Origin: Deltaproteobacteria bacterium
GTDB taxonomy: Bacteria; Desulfobacterota; Binatia; DP-6
Direction of reading: 5' to 3'
DNA length: 14,225 bases
Assembly: GCA_005879245.1 (NCBI GenBank)
Contig: VBLA01000136.1
Span: 1 to 14,225, forward strand
The notes beneath the pieces are model-generated. The model made no database searches. It saw nothing but the letters and a program-made list of their open reading frames with translations, and was not told the origin of the DNA. Each line of letters begins with the position of its first letter. Position 1 is the first letter of the stretch. A program made the position numbers and the translations under genes. This document shows, piece by piece, positions 8,701 to 14,225 of this stretch.

Positions 8701-10255
8701 AGCGCTCTCCTGCTGGCGCCTGACGGAAGTGATCGACCAGGGCGGCGGCGAGCGCCGCGGCGGTGTAGGTCCGGGGCACGACTGTCACGGGAAGGCCGCA
8801 CTCGCGGGCCGTCGCCGCGGTGACCGGTCCGATACATGCGACCACCGGCCGGCCGTCCCGCACGAGACATCTCAGCTCGGCCTCGCCCAGGAGCGCCCCG
8901 AAGTTGCGGACGGTGGAGCTACTGGTGAAGGTGAGCGCGTCCAGCCGACCGGCCTCGAGCGCGGCCCTGAGACCGTCCACGTCCGCATCCAGAGGCGGCA
9001 CGGCGCGGTAGGCGATCACCTCGTCGACCTGGGCGCCACGGGCGCGCAGGGTCTCGGGGAGAATCGTCCGCGCCCCCGCAGCCCGTGGCAGGAGAATCCG
9101 GGCATCCCGCAACTCCTCGGCTGCGAACGCTGCCAGGAGTCCCTCGGCACGATAATCGGCGGGCTGCACGGCCGGACGGAGCAATCGTCGCCGGAGCTCG
9201 TTCGCGGTCTCGGGTCCGATCACCGCGACGCGGACCCGGGCGAGCTCGCGGAGATCCCGTTCGCCCGCGGCGAAGCGATCGAAGAAGGCCCGCACGCCGT
9301 TGGCGCTCGTGAAGACAATCCAGTCGTACTCCGCCGCCGCGTCGACGGCGCGTGCGAGGGCGTCTGGCTCCGGCGGTGAGGCGATGGCGATGGTCGGAAA
9401 GGGGATCACCTCCGCGCCCTGCTCCTCGAGGAGGTCGGCGAGGCCGCCCGCCTGTGCACGCGGCCGGGTGACGACCACGCACCGGCCGAAGAGAGGCCGC
9501 GCCTCGAACCAACGCATACGGTCCCGTAGCCCCACGACGCTGCCGACGACGACGACCCCCGGCGGACCGAGGCCCTCGGCTCGCACGCGGTCGGCGATCG
9601 TCGTGGCGGTGGCGATCACGGTGGCCTGGCCGCCGGTCGTCCCCCACTGCACGGCCGCTACCGGGGTCGCGGCTGGCAGGCCGTGCGCGACCAGGGCCGT
9701 CATGATGCCCGGCAGCTGGCGCATGCCCATGAGGAAGACGAGCGTTCCCCCCTGGCGCACGAGCGCGTCCCACGGGAGCGAAGGTGGGCCCGGCTGCCCG
9801 CTCGCCGGGGAGCGCGCCTGGTGTCCGGTCACGATCGTCACGAGCGAGGCGTGATCCCGATGCGTGAGCGGGATGCCCGCGTAGGCGGGGACGGCGAGCG
9901 CGGACGAGATCCCCGGGACGATCTCGAAGGGGACGCCAGCCCGGCTGAGGGCCTCGGCTTCCTCGCCGCCCCGGCCGAAGAGAAACGGATCGCCGTTCTT
10001 GAGCCGCACGACGGTCTTTCCGGCGCGCACGCGCCCGATCAGAATGGCCCCGATCGCGGCCTGATCGAGCCGCTCGTCGTGCGAGCGGCCGACGGCGATC
10101 ACCTCGGCCTCGGGGCGTACGTGCTCGAGCAGGCGCGGGCCGAGGAGGTAGTCGTGCACGACGACGTCCGCCACGGCGAGGCAGCGCGCTGCGCGGAGTG
10201 TGAGCAGGCCCGGGTCTCCGGGACCCGCTCCGACCAGGTAGACCCGCGGGCTCAC
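8699..10255 (-). CDS. cobA-hemD: Uroporphyrinogen-III C-methyltransferase / uroporphyrinogen-III synthase fusion
   Basis: Bifunctional protein of 518 aa. The N-terminal half (about 1-255) is an S-adenosylmethionine-dependent methyltransferase converting uroporphyrinogen III to precorrin-2. Motifs: GAGPGDPG at 9-16, RLKNGDPFLFGRGGEE at 84-99, VPGISSA, GIPLTHR, TLVFLMGM and the AVQWGTTGGQ block. The C-terminal half (about 265-515) is HemD, which cyclises hydroxymethylbilane to uroporphyrinogen III: VVVTRPRAQAGGLADLLEEQ, DWIVFTSANGVRAFF, VAVIGPETA, DALTFTSSSTVRNF and ACIGPVTAATARE are its usual blocks. Such fusions are common in Firmicutes and deltaproteobacteria. The GTG start at 10255 overlaps the hemC stop (GTGA), implying translational coupling, and yields the normal CobA N-terminus. 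The fusion places the branch point between heme and siroheme/cobalamin on one polypeptide. Both halves look intact. Confidence 0.95.
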   Translation of the reverse strand: MSPRVYLVGAGPGDPGLLTLRAARCLAVADVVVHDYLLGPRLLEHVRPEAEVIAVGRSHDERLDQAAIGAILIGRVRAGKTVVRLKNGDPFLFGRGGEEAEALSRAGVPFEIVPGISSALAVPAYAGIPLTHRDHASLVTIVTGHQARSPASGQPGPPSLPWDALVRQGGTLVFLMGMRQLPGIMTALVAHGLPAATPVAAVQWGTTGGQATVIATATTIADRVRAEGLGPPGVVVVGSVVGLRDRMRWFEARPLFGRCVVVTRPRAQAGGLADLLEEQGAEVIPFPTIAIASPPEPDALARAVDAAAEYDWIVFTSANGVRAFFDRFAAGERDLRELARVRVAVIGPETANELRRRLLRPAVQPADYRAEGLLAAFAAEELRDARILLPRAAGARTILPETLRARGAQVDEVIAYRAVPPLDADVDGLRAALEAGRLDALTFTSSSTVRNFGALLGEAELRCLVRDGRPVVACIGPVTAATARECGLPVTVVPRTYTAAALAAALVDHFRQAPAGER

Positions 10256-11169
10256 CGACCCAGCACCTCGGCGGCGCCGGCGGCGAGCAACCGTTCGGCC
10301 AATGCGCGGCCGAGCCCCGCCGCGTCGGCGAGCGGCGCGCTCGCGGTATCCTCGAGCCACCGCCGGCCATCGAGGTCGGTCACCAGCGCCCGCAGCCGGA
10401 GCCCGCCGCCCTCGATGGTCGCGTGGGCCGCGAGCGGCGTGTTGCAGTCGCCGCCGACCGCGAGCAGGAACGCGCGTTCTGCCACGGTGGCGGCCGCGGT
10501 CGGCTGGTCCTCGATAGCGGCGAGGAGCGCGCGCGTCCGCGCGTCATCCCCCCGGCACTCGAGCGCGAGAGCGCCTTGGCCCACCGCCGGCAAGAACTCG
10601 TCGATCGAGAGGGCACGCGCCCCGGGATCGGACAGACCCAGCCGCTCGAGCCCGGCCGCAGCCAGGATGAGCGCGTCGACCTCGCCGCCCCGCCACTTGC
10701 GGAGACGCGTGTCGACGTTGCCCCGCAACGACACGATCTCGAGGTCGCGCCGCCGGGCGAGCAGCTGGGCACGCCGGCGAACGCTCGCGGTCCCGACGCA
10801 CGCGCCGAGCGGCAGCCCGGAGAGCCCACCTGCGCCGTCGCTGAGCAGCACGTCGTGGGCACTCGCCCGCGCGGGCACCGCGCCCACCACGAGACCGAGC
10901 GGGAGGCTGGCGGGCAGGTCCTTCATGGAATGCACACCCGCGTCGATCGCGCCGGCGAGAAGCGCTTCCTCGATCTCCTTCACGAAGAGCCCCTTCACCC
11001 CGCCGGCCCCGAGTGCGCCCTGGGCCCCTGCGTCCCCGCTCGTACGGATGAAGACCATCTCGACCCTGAGCCCCGCGTGGGCGGCCTCGAGCGCGGCTCG
11101 CACCCGATCGGCCTGTGCGCGGGCGAGGGCGCTCGCGCGCGTACCGAGGCGAAGCCCGGGGGCGTCCAC
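10252..11169 (-). CDS. hemC: Porphobilinogen deaminase (hydroxymethylbilane synthase)
   Basis: Cytosolic enzyme of 305 aa polymerising four porphobilinogens into hydroxymethylbilane. Seen: N-terminal LRLGTRASALARAQA; HSMKD at 80-84 with catalytic Asp84; cofactor-contact Arg131 and Arg132 in TASVRRRAQ; VGQGALALECR near 197; and Cys242 in GGDCNTPLAAHA, which carries the dipyrromethane cofactor. Asp84, Arg131/132 and Cys242 fall at the same numbers as in the E. coli enzyme, which supports the chosen start. The GTG at 11169 lies 4 nt after the hemA stop with GAGGAGGAG 7 nt upstream. A GTG at 11205 would extend the protein by 12 low-complexity residues and is less likely. The stop overlaps the start of cobA-hemD. 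Confidence 0.95.
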   Translation of the reverse strand: MDAPGLRLGTRASALARAQADRVRAALEAAHAGLRVEMVFIRTSGDAGAQGALGAGGVKGLFVKEIEEALLAGAIDAGVHSMKDLPASLPLGLVVGAVPARASAHDVLLSDGAGGLSGLPLGACVGTASVRRRAQLLARRRDLEIVSLRGNVDTRLRKWRGGEVDALILAAAGLERLGLSDPGARALSIDEFLPAVGQGALALECRGDDARTRALLAAIEDQPTAAATVAERAFLLAVGGDCNTPLAAHATIEGGGLRLRALVTDLDGRRWLEDTASAPLADAAGLGRALAERLLAAGAAEVLGR

Positions 11170-11173
11170 GCCG

Positions 11174-12469
11174 CTACTCCTCCTCGTCGTCGTCGGCGGC
11201 GACACCCAGACGGAAGAGCCGGCGGGCCGCTTCGATGTAGAAGGGCTCCGCCCGATCGGCCTGGTGGCGACGAAGCGTCGTGACCGGCGTGTGCAGGATC
11301 TTGTTGACGAGGGTGACGCTCAGACGCTCGATCGCCTGGCGCTGCTTCGGATCGAGGTCGCCCATGGCCGAGAGCGTCCGCTCGAGCTCCTGCTGGCGCA
11401 AGGCCTCGAGCTTCTCGCGCAGCGCCACGATCGTGGGCACGACGTCGAGGCTCGTGAACCAGCCCCAGAAGGCGTCGACCTCCGCCTCGACGATCGTCTC
11501 GGCCTTGGCCGCCGCCGCGGCACGCGCTCCGCGGTTGTCGGCGATGACACCCTCCAGGTCGTCGATGTCGTAGAGGTAGACGCCATCGAGGGCGTTCACC
11601 CCGGGATCGATCGCGCGAGGGACGGCGAGGTCGATCACGAACATCGGACGGCGTCGCCGCTCGCGTAACGCTTCCTCCATGGCCGCGGGGCCGAGGAGGA
11701 AATCGTCCCCGCTCGCCGCGCCGATGATGAGGTCGGCGAGCGGCAGCGTGCGGGACAGGCCGTCCCAGGGCACTGGCATGCCGCCCAGCGCTCGCGCCAC
11801 GTCGATCGCGCGCTCGAACGTGCGGTTGGCGACCATCAAGGAGCCGACTCCCTGCGCGAGGAGATGACGCGCCGTGAGCTCGCCCATGGCTCCCGCGCCG
11901 AGGAGCATAGCGCTCTTGTCGGTCAGCCGATCGAAGATGCCGCGCGCCAGCTCCACCGCCGCGGAGGCGACCGACACAGCTTTCTCCGCGATGCCGGTTT
12001 CGCTGCGCACCCGCTTCGCGACCGAAAACGACTTGTGAAAGCAGCGGTGCAGCACCTGTCCGGAGGCTCCGGCAGCAGCGGCCGCTGCGTACTGCTCCTT
12101 CAGCTGCCCCAGGATCTGCGGCTCACCCACCACCATCGAGTCGAGACTCGCGGCGACGCGAAACAGGTGGCGGACCGCCTCCCGGTCGGCGTGGGTGTAG
12201 AGGTGGGCCGCCAGCGCCGTCTCGGTGAGGTCGTGCTCCCCGGCGAGAAAGCGCGGCAACAGGGCGCTTAGCCGGGTGGGGTCCGCGCCGCAGGCGATCA
12301 CCTCGACGCGGTTGCAGGTGGAGACGATCGTTCCCTCGTGCACCCCTTCCAGGTCCATCAGGCGACGCAACGCCGGGCCGAGCTGACCGTTCTGGAAGGC
12401 GACCTGCTCGCGCACCGCGACCGGCGCGCTCCGGTGGTTCAGGCCCACGAGGACGATCGCCCGCTCCAC
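11174..12469 (-). CDS. hemA: Glutamyl-tRNA reductase
   Basis: First committed enzyme of C5-pathway tetrapyrrole synthesis (431 aa): reduces glutamyl-tRNA(Glu) to glutamate-1-semialdehyde with NADPH. Seen: catalytic domain opening VGLNHRSAPVAVREQVAF, nucleophilic Cys52 in STCNRVEV, SMVVGEPQILGQLK at 111-124, the NADPH-binding GAGAMGE at 191-197, ANRTFERA, and a helical dimerisation domain from about 320 (AFWGWFTSLDVVPTIVALRE, then LVNKILHTPVTTLRR). Length is normal. The GTG start directly abuts the TGA of ccsA with no gap, so the pair is probably translationally coupled. The protein ends in the acidic run DDDEEE, whose Glu codons also form the hemC ribosome binding site. Proteolytic or heme-dependent control of HemA is known in other bacteria but cannot be read here. 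Confidence 0.96.
   Translation of the reverse strand: MERAIVLVGLNHRSAPVAVREQVAFQNGQLGPALRRLMDLEGVHEGTIVSTCNRVEVIACGADPTRLSALLPRFLAGEHDLTETALAAHLYTHADREAVRHLFRVAASLDSMVVGEPQILGQLKEQYAAAAAAGASGQVLHRCFHKSFSVAKRVRSETGIAEKAVSVASAAVELARGIFDRLTDKSAMLLGAGAMGELTARHLLAQGVGSLMVANRTFERAIDVARALGGMPVPWDGLSRTLPLADLIIGAASGDDFLLGPAAMEEALRERRRRPMFVIDLAVPRAIDPGVNALDGVYLYDIDDLEGVIADNRGARAAAAAKAETIVEAEVDAFWGWFTSLDVVPTIVALREKLEALRQQELERTLSAMGDLDPKQRQAIERLSVTLVNKILHTPVTTLRRHQADRAEPFYIEAARRLFRLGVAADDDEEE
11177..11185 (-). promoter_or_regulatory. Shine-Dalgarno site of hemC inside hemA
   Basis: GAGGAGGAG on the minus strand, 7 nt before the GTG at 11169. It is built from the last three Glu codons of hemA, immediately before the TAG stop, and decides the hemC start. 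Confidence 0.7.
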
Positions 12470-13294
12470 TCAGAACGCCTTCCCGTGGTTGCCGAGGGCC
12501 AGCACGTTCACCCCGACCAGCGAGAGGACGAGCACCGCGAAACCCGCAATCGTCAGCGTGGCAGCCCACCGCCCGCGCCAGCCGGCGATCATACGTCCCT
12601 GGAGGAGCACCACGTAGATACCCCACGTGAGGAAGGAGAAGAGGACCTTGGGGTCCGAAGACCAGAAGCGTCCCCAGGCCGTGTGCGCCCAGATGATGCC
12701 GCTCACCATCCCGAGCGTGAGGAGGATGAGACCCCAGACCAGGCAGGCGTAGTTGAGCCGGTCGAGCGTTTCGAGGGAGGGCAGATGGCGGAGAAGACCC
12801 GGCCCACGGCGGGCCTTCAGCCGACGCTCTTGCACCAGGTAGAGCAGGCTCGCGCTGAAGGCGAGCGCAAAGACCGCGTCGCCGAGGAAGGCGAGCCCGA
12901 CGTGGACGGGGAGCCAGAGGCTGTCGAGGACCGGCGGCAGCGGTTGCGCGCCCGCGTAGACGGCGTCCGCGGCGAGGGTGAGACCGAAGGCGAGCGGGCT
13001 CACGACCGCACCCAGGGCGACGAGGGGGCGGCGGAACTGAACGACGAGGAAGATGGCGACCAGCAGGAGCGCAAGGAACGAGAGGGCCTCGTCGAAGGTC
13101 GTCACCGCGGGATGGCCGGCGTGGGCGGAGCGGAGCCCGAGCGCGGCCGTATGGACCACCAGCCCGACGCCGAGCAGGCGGGGCATCAGCGCGCGCGGGG
13201 TCTCCCGGCGGACCGCGATGGCGAGCAGCGCGGCCACGGTCGCCGCGAGGTAGAGGAGGACCGCAAGGCGGAGGCAGGCGAGCTCTGAACTCAT
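12470..13294 (-). CDS. ccsA: CcsA/HemX-family cytochrome c assembly membrane protein
   Basis: Integral membrane protein of 274 aa with about eight hydrophobic segments, of the CcsA/CcmC/HemX superfamily. Seen: N-terminal helix LACLRLAVLLYLAATVAALL, then GVGLVVHTAALGLR, FLALLLVAIFLVV, a segment LPVHVGLAFLGDAVFALAF and WGLILLTLGMVSGIIWAHTA. The family core WAHTAWGRFWSSDPK (about 205-219, a variant of the Trp-rich WGxxWxxD motif) is followed by the last helices, and GNHGKAF closes the protein. Several His on the periplasmic side fit heme ligation. Members either export heme for c-type cytochromes (CcsA, partner CcsB/ResB) or modulate HemA level (B. subtilis HemX); the position directly before hemA suits the HemX role, and no ccsB is visible. 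The ATG overlaps the upstream stop (ATGA). Confidence 0.88.
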   Translation of the reverse strand: MSSELACLRLAVLLYLAATVAALLAIAVRRETPRALMPRLLGVGLVVHTAALGLRSAHAGHPAVTTFDEALSFLALLLVAIFLVVQFRRPLVALGAVVSPLAFGLTLAADAVYAGAQPLPPVLDSLWLPVHVGLAFLGDAVFALAFSASLLYLVQERRLKARRGPGLLRHLPSLETLDRLNYACLVWGLILLTLGMVSGIIWAHTAWGRFWSSDPKVLFSFLTWGIYVVLLQGRMIAGWRGRWAATLTIAGFAVLVLSLVGVNVLALGNHGKAF

Positions 13295-13956
13295 GACCGC
13301 TCCTCGAGCGCGACCCCGAGCCCCTCGAGTGTGAGGCCGTCGCCGGCGATTCGCGCGAGGAGGGCGTCGATGTCGTCACGACGACGCTGGCGAACCAGCT
13401 CGAGCAGGGGGGACGCGAGGAGCTGTCCCAGGACACCCGTCCGGCGAGCCGGGTCGGCCGCGAGGGCACGACGCACGGCGCCGAGGATCGACACGAAGGG
13501 CCCATACTCGGGTCCCAGCCACGCCTCCAGCTCGCACCGGAGCCGGGCCGCCAGGCCGGGACTCGCCCCACCCGTGCTGACGGCAATCTGGAGCTCGCCG
13601 CGCTCGACCACGGCGGGCGCGATGAACCCCGAGGCGTCCGGCGTGTCGATGACGTTCAGAAGGACGCGTTCGCGCTCGGCCTCGGCGCGGAGACGACGGA
13701 TCAGATCGGAGTCCCGCGTCGACGCATAGCAGAGAAGGGCGCCGGCCAGGTCTCCGGCCTGGTACGTGCGGTCGACGTGGCGGAGGTGCCCGGCGGCGGC
13801 GGCAGCGGCCAGCTCGGGCATGAGCTCGGGGGCGACGACCGTGACCACCGCACCCGCCCGCTGGCAGGTGATTGGCTTTCCCGCGGCAGCCACAACCCCC
13901 CCGACGATCACGCAGTGCCGGCCTTCGAGACGCAGAAAGACCGGATGGGTACGCAT
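13291..13956 (-). CDS. Precorrin-2 dehydrogenase / sirohydrochlorin ferrochelatase family (CysG N-terminal type)
   Basis: 221-aa NAD-dependent enzyme oxidising precorrin-2 to sirohydrochlorin, a step toward siroheme and possibly its iron chelation. Seen: start FLRLEGRHCVIVGG, AGAVVTVVAPE, LLNVIDTPDASGFIAPAVVERGELQIAVSTGGASP with the conserved Asp of the NV[IV]D motif (catalytic in CysG) and the Ser/Thr-Gly-Gly loop, then a helical C-terminal domain (LRCELEAWLGPEYGPFV). Odd: the dinucleotide loop reads GGVVAAAGK where most relatives have GGG-x-VA-x-RK, so the third Gly is Val21. The ATG at 13956 gives the usual N-terminus but has no SD site, consistent with a very short leader. It opens the tetrapyrrole operon and its product feeds from the CobA half of the downstream fusion. 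The stop overlaps the ccsA start by 4 nt. Confidence 0.9.
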   Translation of the reverse strand: MRTHPVFLRLEGRHCVIVGGVVAAAGKPITCQRAGAVVTVVAPELMPELAAAAAAGHLRHVDRTYQAGDLAGALLCYASTRDSDLIRRLRAEAERERVLLNVIDTPDASGFIAPAVVERGELQIAVSTGGASPGLAARLRCELEAWLGPEYGPFVSILGAVRRALAADPARRTGVLGQLLASPLLELVRQRRRDDIDALLARIAGDGLTLEGLGVALEERS

Positions 13957-13966
13957 CCGACGCGGA

Positions 13967-13995
13967 ATCGTACCAGACGGAGAAGGCTGCGGAAA
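13967..13995 (-). promoter_or_regulatory. Candidate promoter of the tetrapyrrole operon
   Basis: On the minus strand an extended -10-like element TGGTACGAT (TACGAT at 13967-13972) is preceded, with 17-nt spacing, by TTTCCG (13990-13995), a partial -35 match (3 of 6). Transcription would begin a few nt before the ATG at 13956, matching the absence of a Shine-Dalgarno site there. The matches are weak, and read-through from the LysM gene is possible. Confidence 0.25.
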
Positions 13996-14007
13996 CCGCG
14001 CGGAAAC
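13989..14007. repeat. Tandem 8-bp direct repeat upstream of the operon
   Basis: GCGGAAAC occurs perfectly at 13989-13996 and 14000-14007, separated by CGC (11-nt period, about one helical turn). It lies in the 55-nt gap between the LysM gene stop and the precorrin-2 dehydrogenase start, over the candidate -35 region. The arrangement suits an operator for a regulator binding one DNA face, but this is inference. Confidence 0.45.
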
Positions 14008-14011
14008 GAGG

Positions 14012-14225
14012 CTACGTCGCGTTCTCGGCAACCGGGATGCGCAGACGCTGCCCCGGACGGAGCACGCTGCGCTTGCCGAGCCGGTTCACGTTGCGGAGGC
14101 TCGCGACGCTCACCCGGTGAGCATGGGCGATGTGGGTCAGCGTCTGGCCATGCTTCACCCGGTGGGTAACGACCGCGTGCCGAACGCGGGCTCGGCTCCG
14201 AGCTTTCGGAACCGGTGTCGCAGCC
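14012..14225 (-). CDS. LysM-domain protein, C-terminal part (runs off the window)
   Basis: The minus strand is open from the window edge to a TAG at 14012-14014, giving the last 70 residues of a larger protein. Seen: a basic linker (VPKARSRARVRHAV), then one LysM peptidoglycan-binding module: VTHRVKHGQTLTHIAHAHRV, followed by SVASLRNVNRLGKRSVLRPG and QRLRIP. The pattern of a V-x-x-G-[DQ]-[ST]-L start, central NxL and PGQxLxIP end is typical. Short C-terminal LysM repeats like this are common in membrane-bound lytic transglycosylases (MltD-type) and other cell-wall hydrolases, but the catalytic part lies outside the window and no specific family is assigned. The same strand and 55-nt spacing to the tetrapyrrole operon make read-through possible. 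Confidence 0.85.
   Translation of the reverse strand, partial: AATPVPKARSRARVRHAVVTHRVKHGQTLTHIAHAHRVSVASLRNVNRLGKRSVLRPGQRLRIPVAENAT

Noticed and set aside
9683..11668. A 661-codon plus-strand open frame opposite cobA-hemD, hemC and hemA
   Set aside because: Antisense shadow of three clear enzymes. The translation is Ser/Arg/Ala-rich without recognisable motifs.

Overview
The window is uniformly GC-rich with strong G/C preference at third codon positions. It looks like a Gram-negative bacterium: there is a BepA-like periplasmic M48 metalloprotease, a lipobox lipoprotein, a CcsA/HemX membrane protein and a C5-pathway heme operon. The gene order (precorrin-2 dehydrogenase, ccsA, hemA, hemC, cobA-hemD fusion, hemB) and the orphan secreted beta-helix C-terminal module recall deltaproteobacterial or Binatota-type genomes. 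That placement is an inference from gene content, not a determination.

Layout. (1) 36-2031, plus strand: an ECF sigma factor with a C-terminal SnoaL-like domain, a small DoxX-like membrane protein and a VOC-fold protein, the last two with clear Shine-Dalgarno sites. (2) 2032-3926, plus strand: a run of gene remnants. It holds the 3' half of an AHSA1/SRPBCC gene with a frameshift, joined to a transglutaminase-like gene lacking its 5' end, followed by the 3' end of a secreted beta-helix protein with another frameshift. (3) 3931-4533, minus strand: an unrecognised all-helical coiled-coil protein. (4) 4534-5016: no supportable gene. (5) 5017-5373, plus strand: a small lipoprotein. (6) 5532-14225, minus strand: a long, tightly packed block read right to left, comprising the end of a LysM protein, precorrin-2 dehydrogenase, ccsA, hemA, hemC, cobA-hemD, hemB, an M48/TPR protease and a short-chain dehydrogenase.

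How the genes work together. HemA makes glutamate-1-semialdehyde from glutamyl-tRNA, HemB makes porphobilinogen, HemC makes hydroxymethylbilane, and the HemD half closes it to uroporphyrinogen III. The CobA half and the NAD-dependent dehydrogenase divert that product to precorrin-2 and sirohydrochlorin (siroheme/cobalamin branch). CcsA may stabilise HemA or act in cytochrome c maturation. No hemL, hemE or later heme genes are in view.

The most striking observation is that hemB, inside an otherwise intact operon, has lost about 40 codons including the stretch with the first active-site lysine, and is frameshifted there. With the fragments at 2032-3926 this gives several clean deletion-like joints in 14 kb, so either real gene decay or assembly error must be considered. 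I found no CRISPR array, tRNA, rRNA, insertion sequence or prophage, and no convincing new multi-gene system. The best candidate regulatory element is an 8-bp direct repeat with 11-bp periodicity just upstream of the heme operon.
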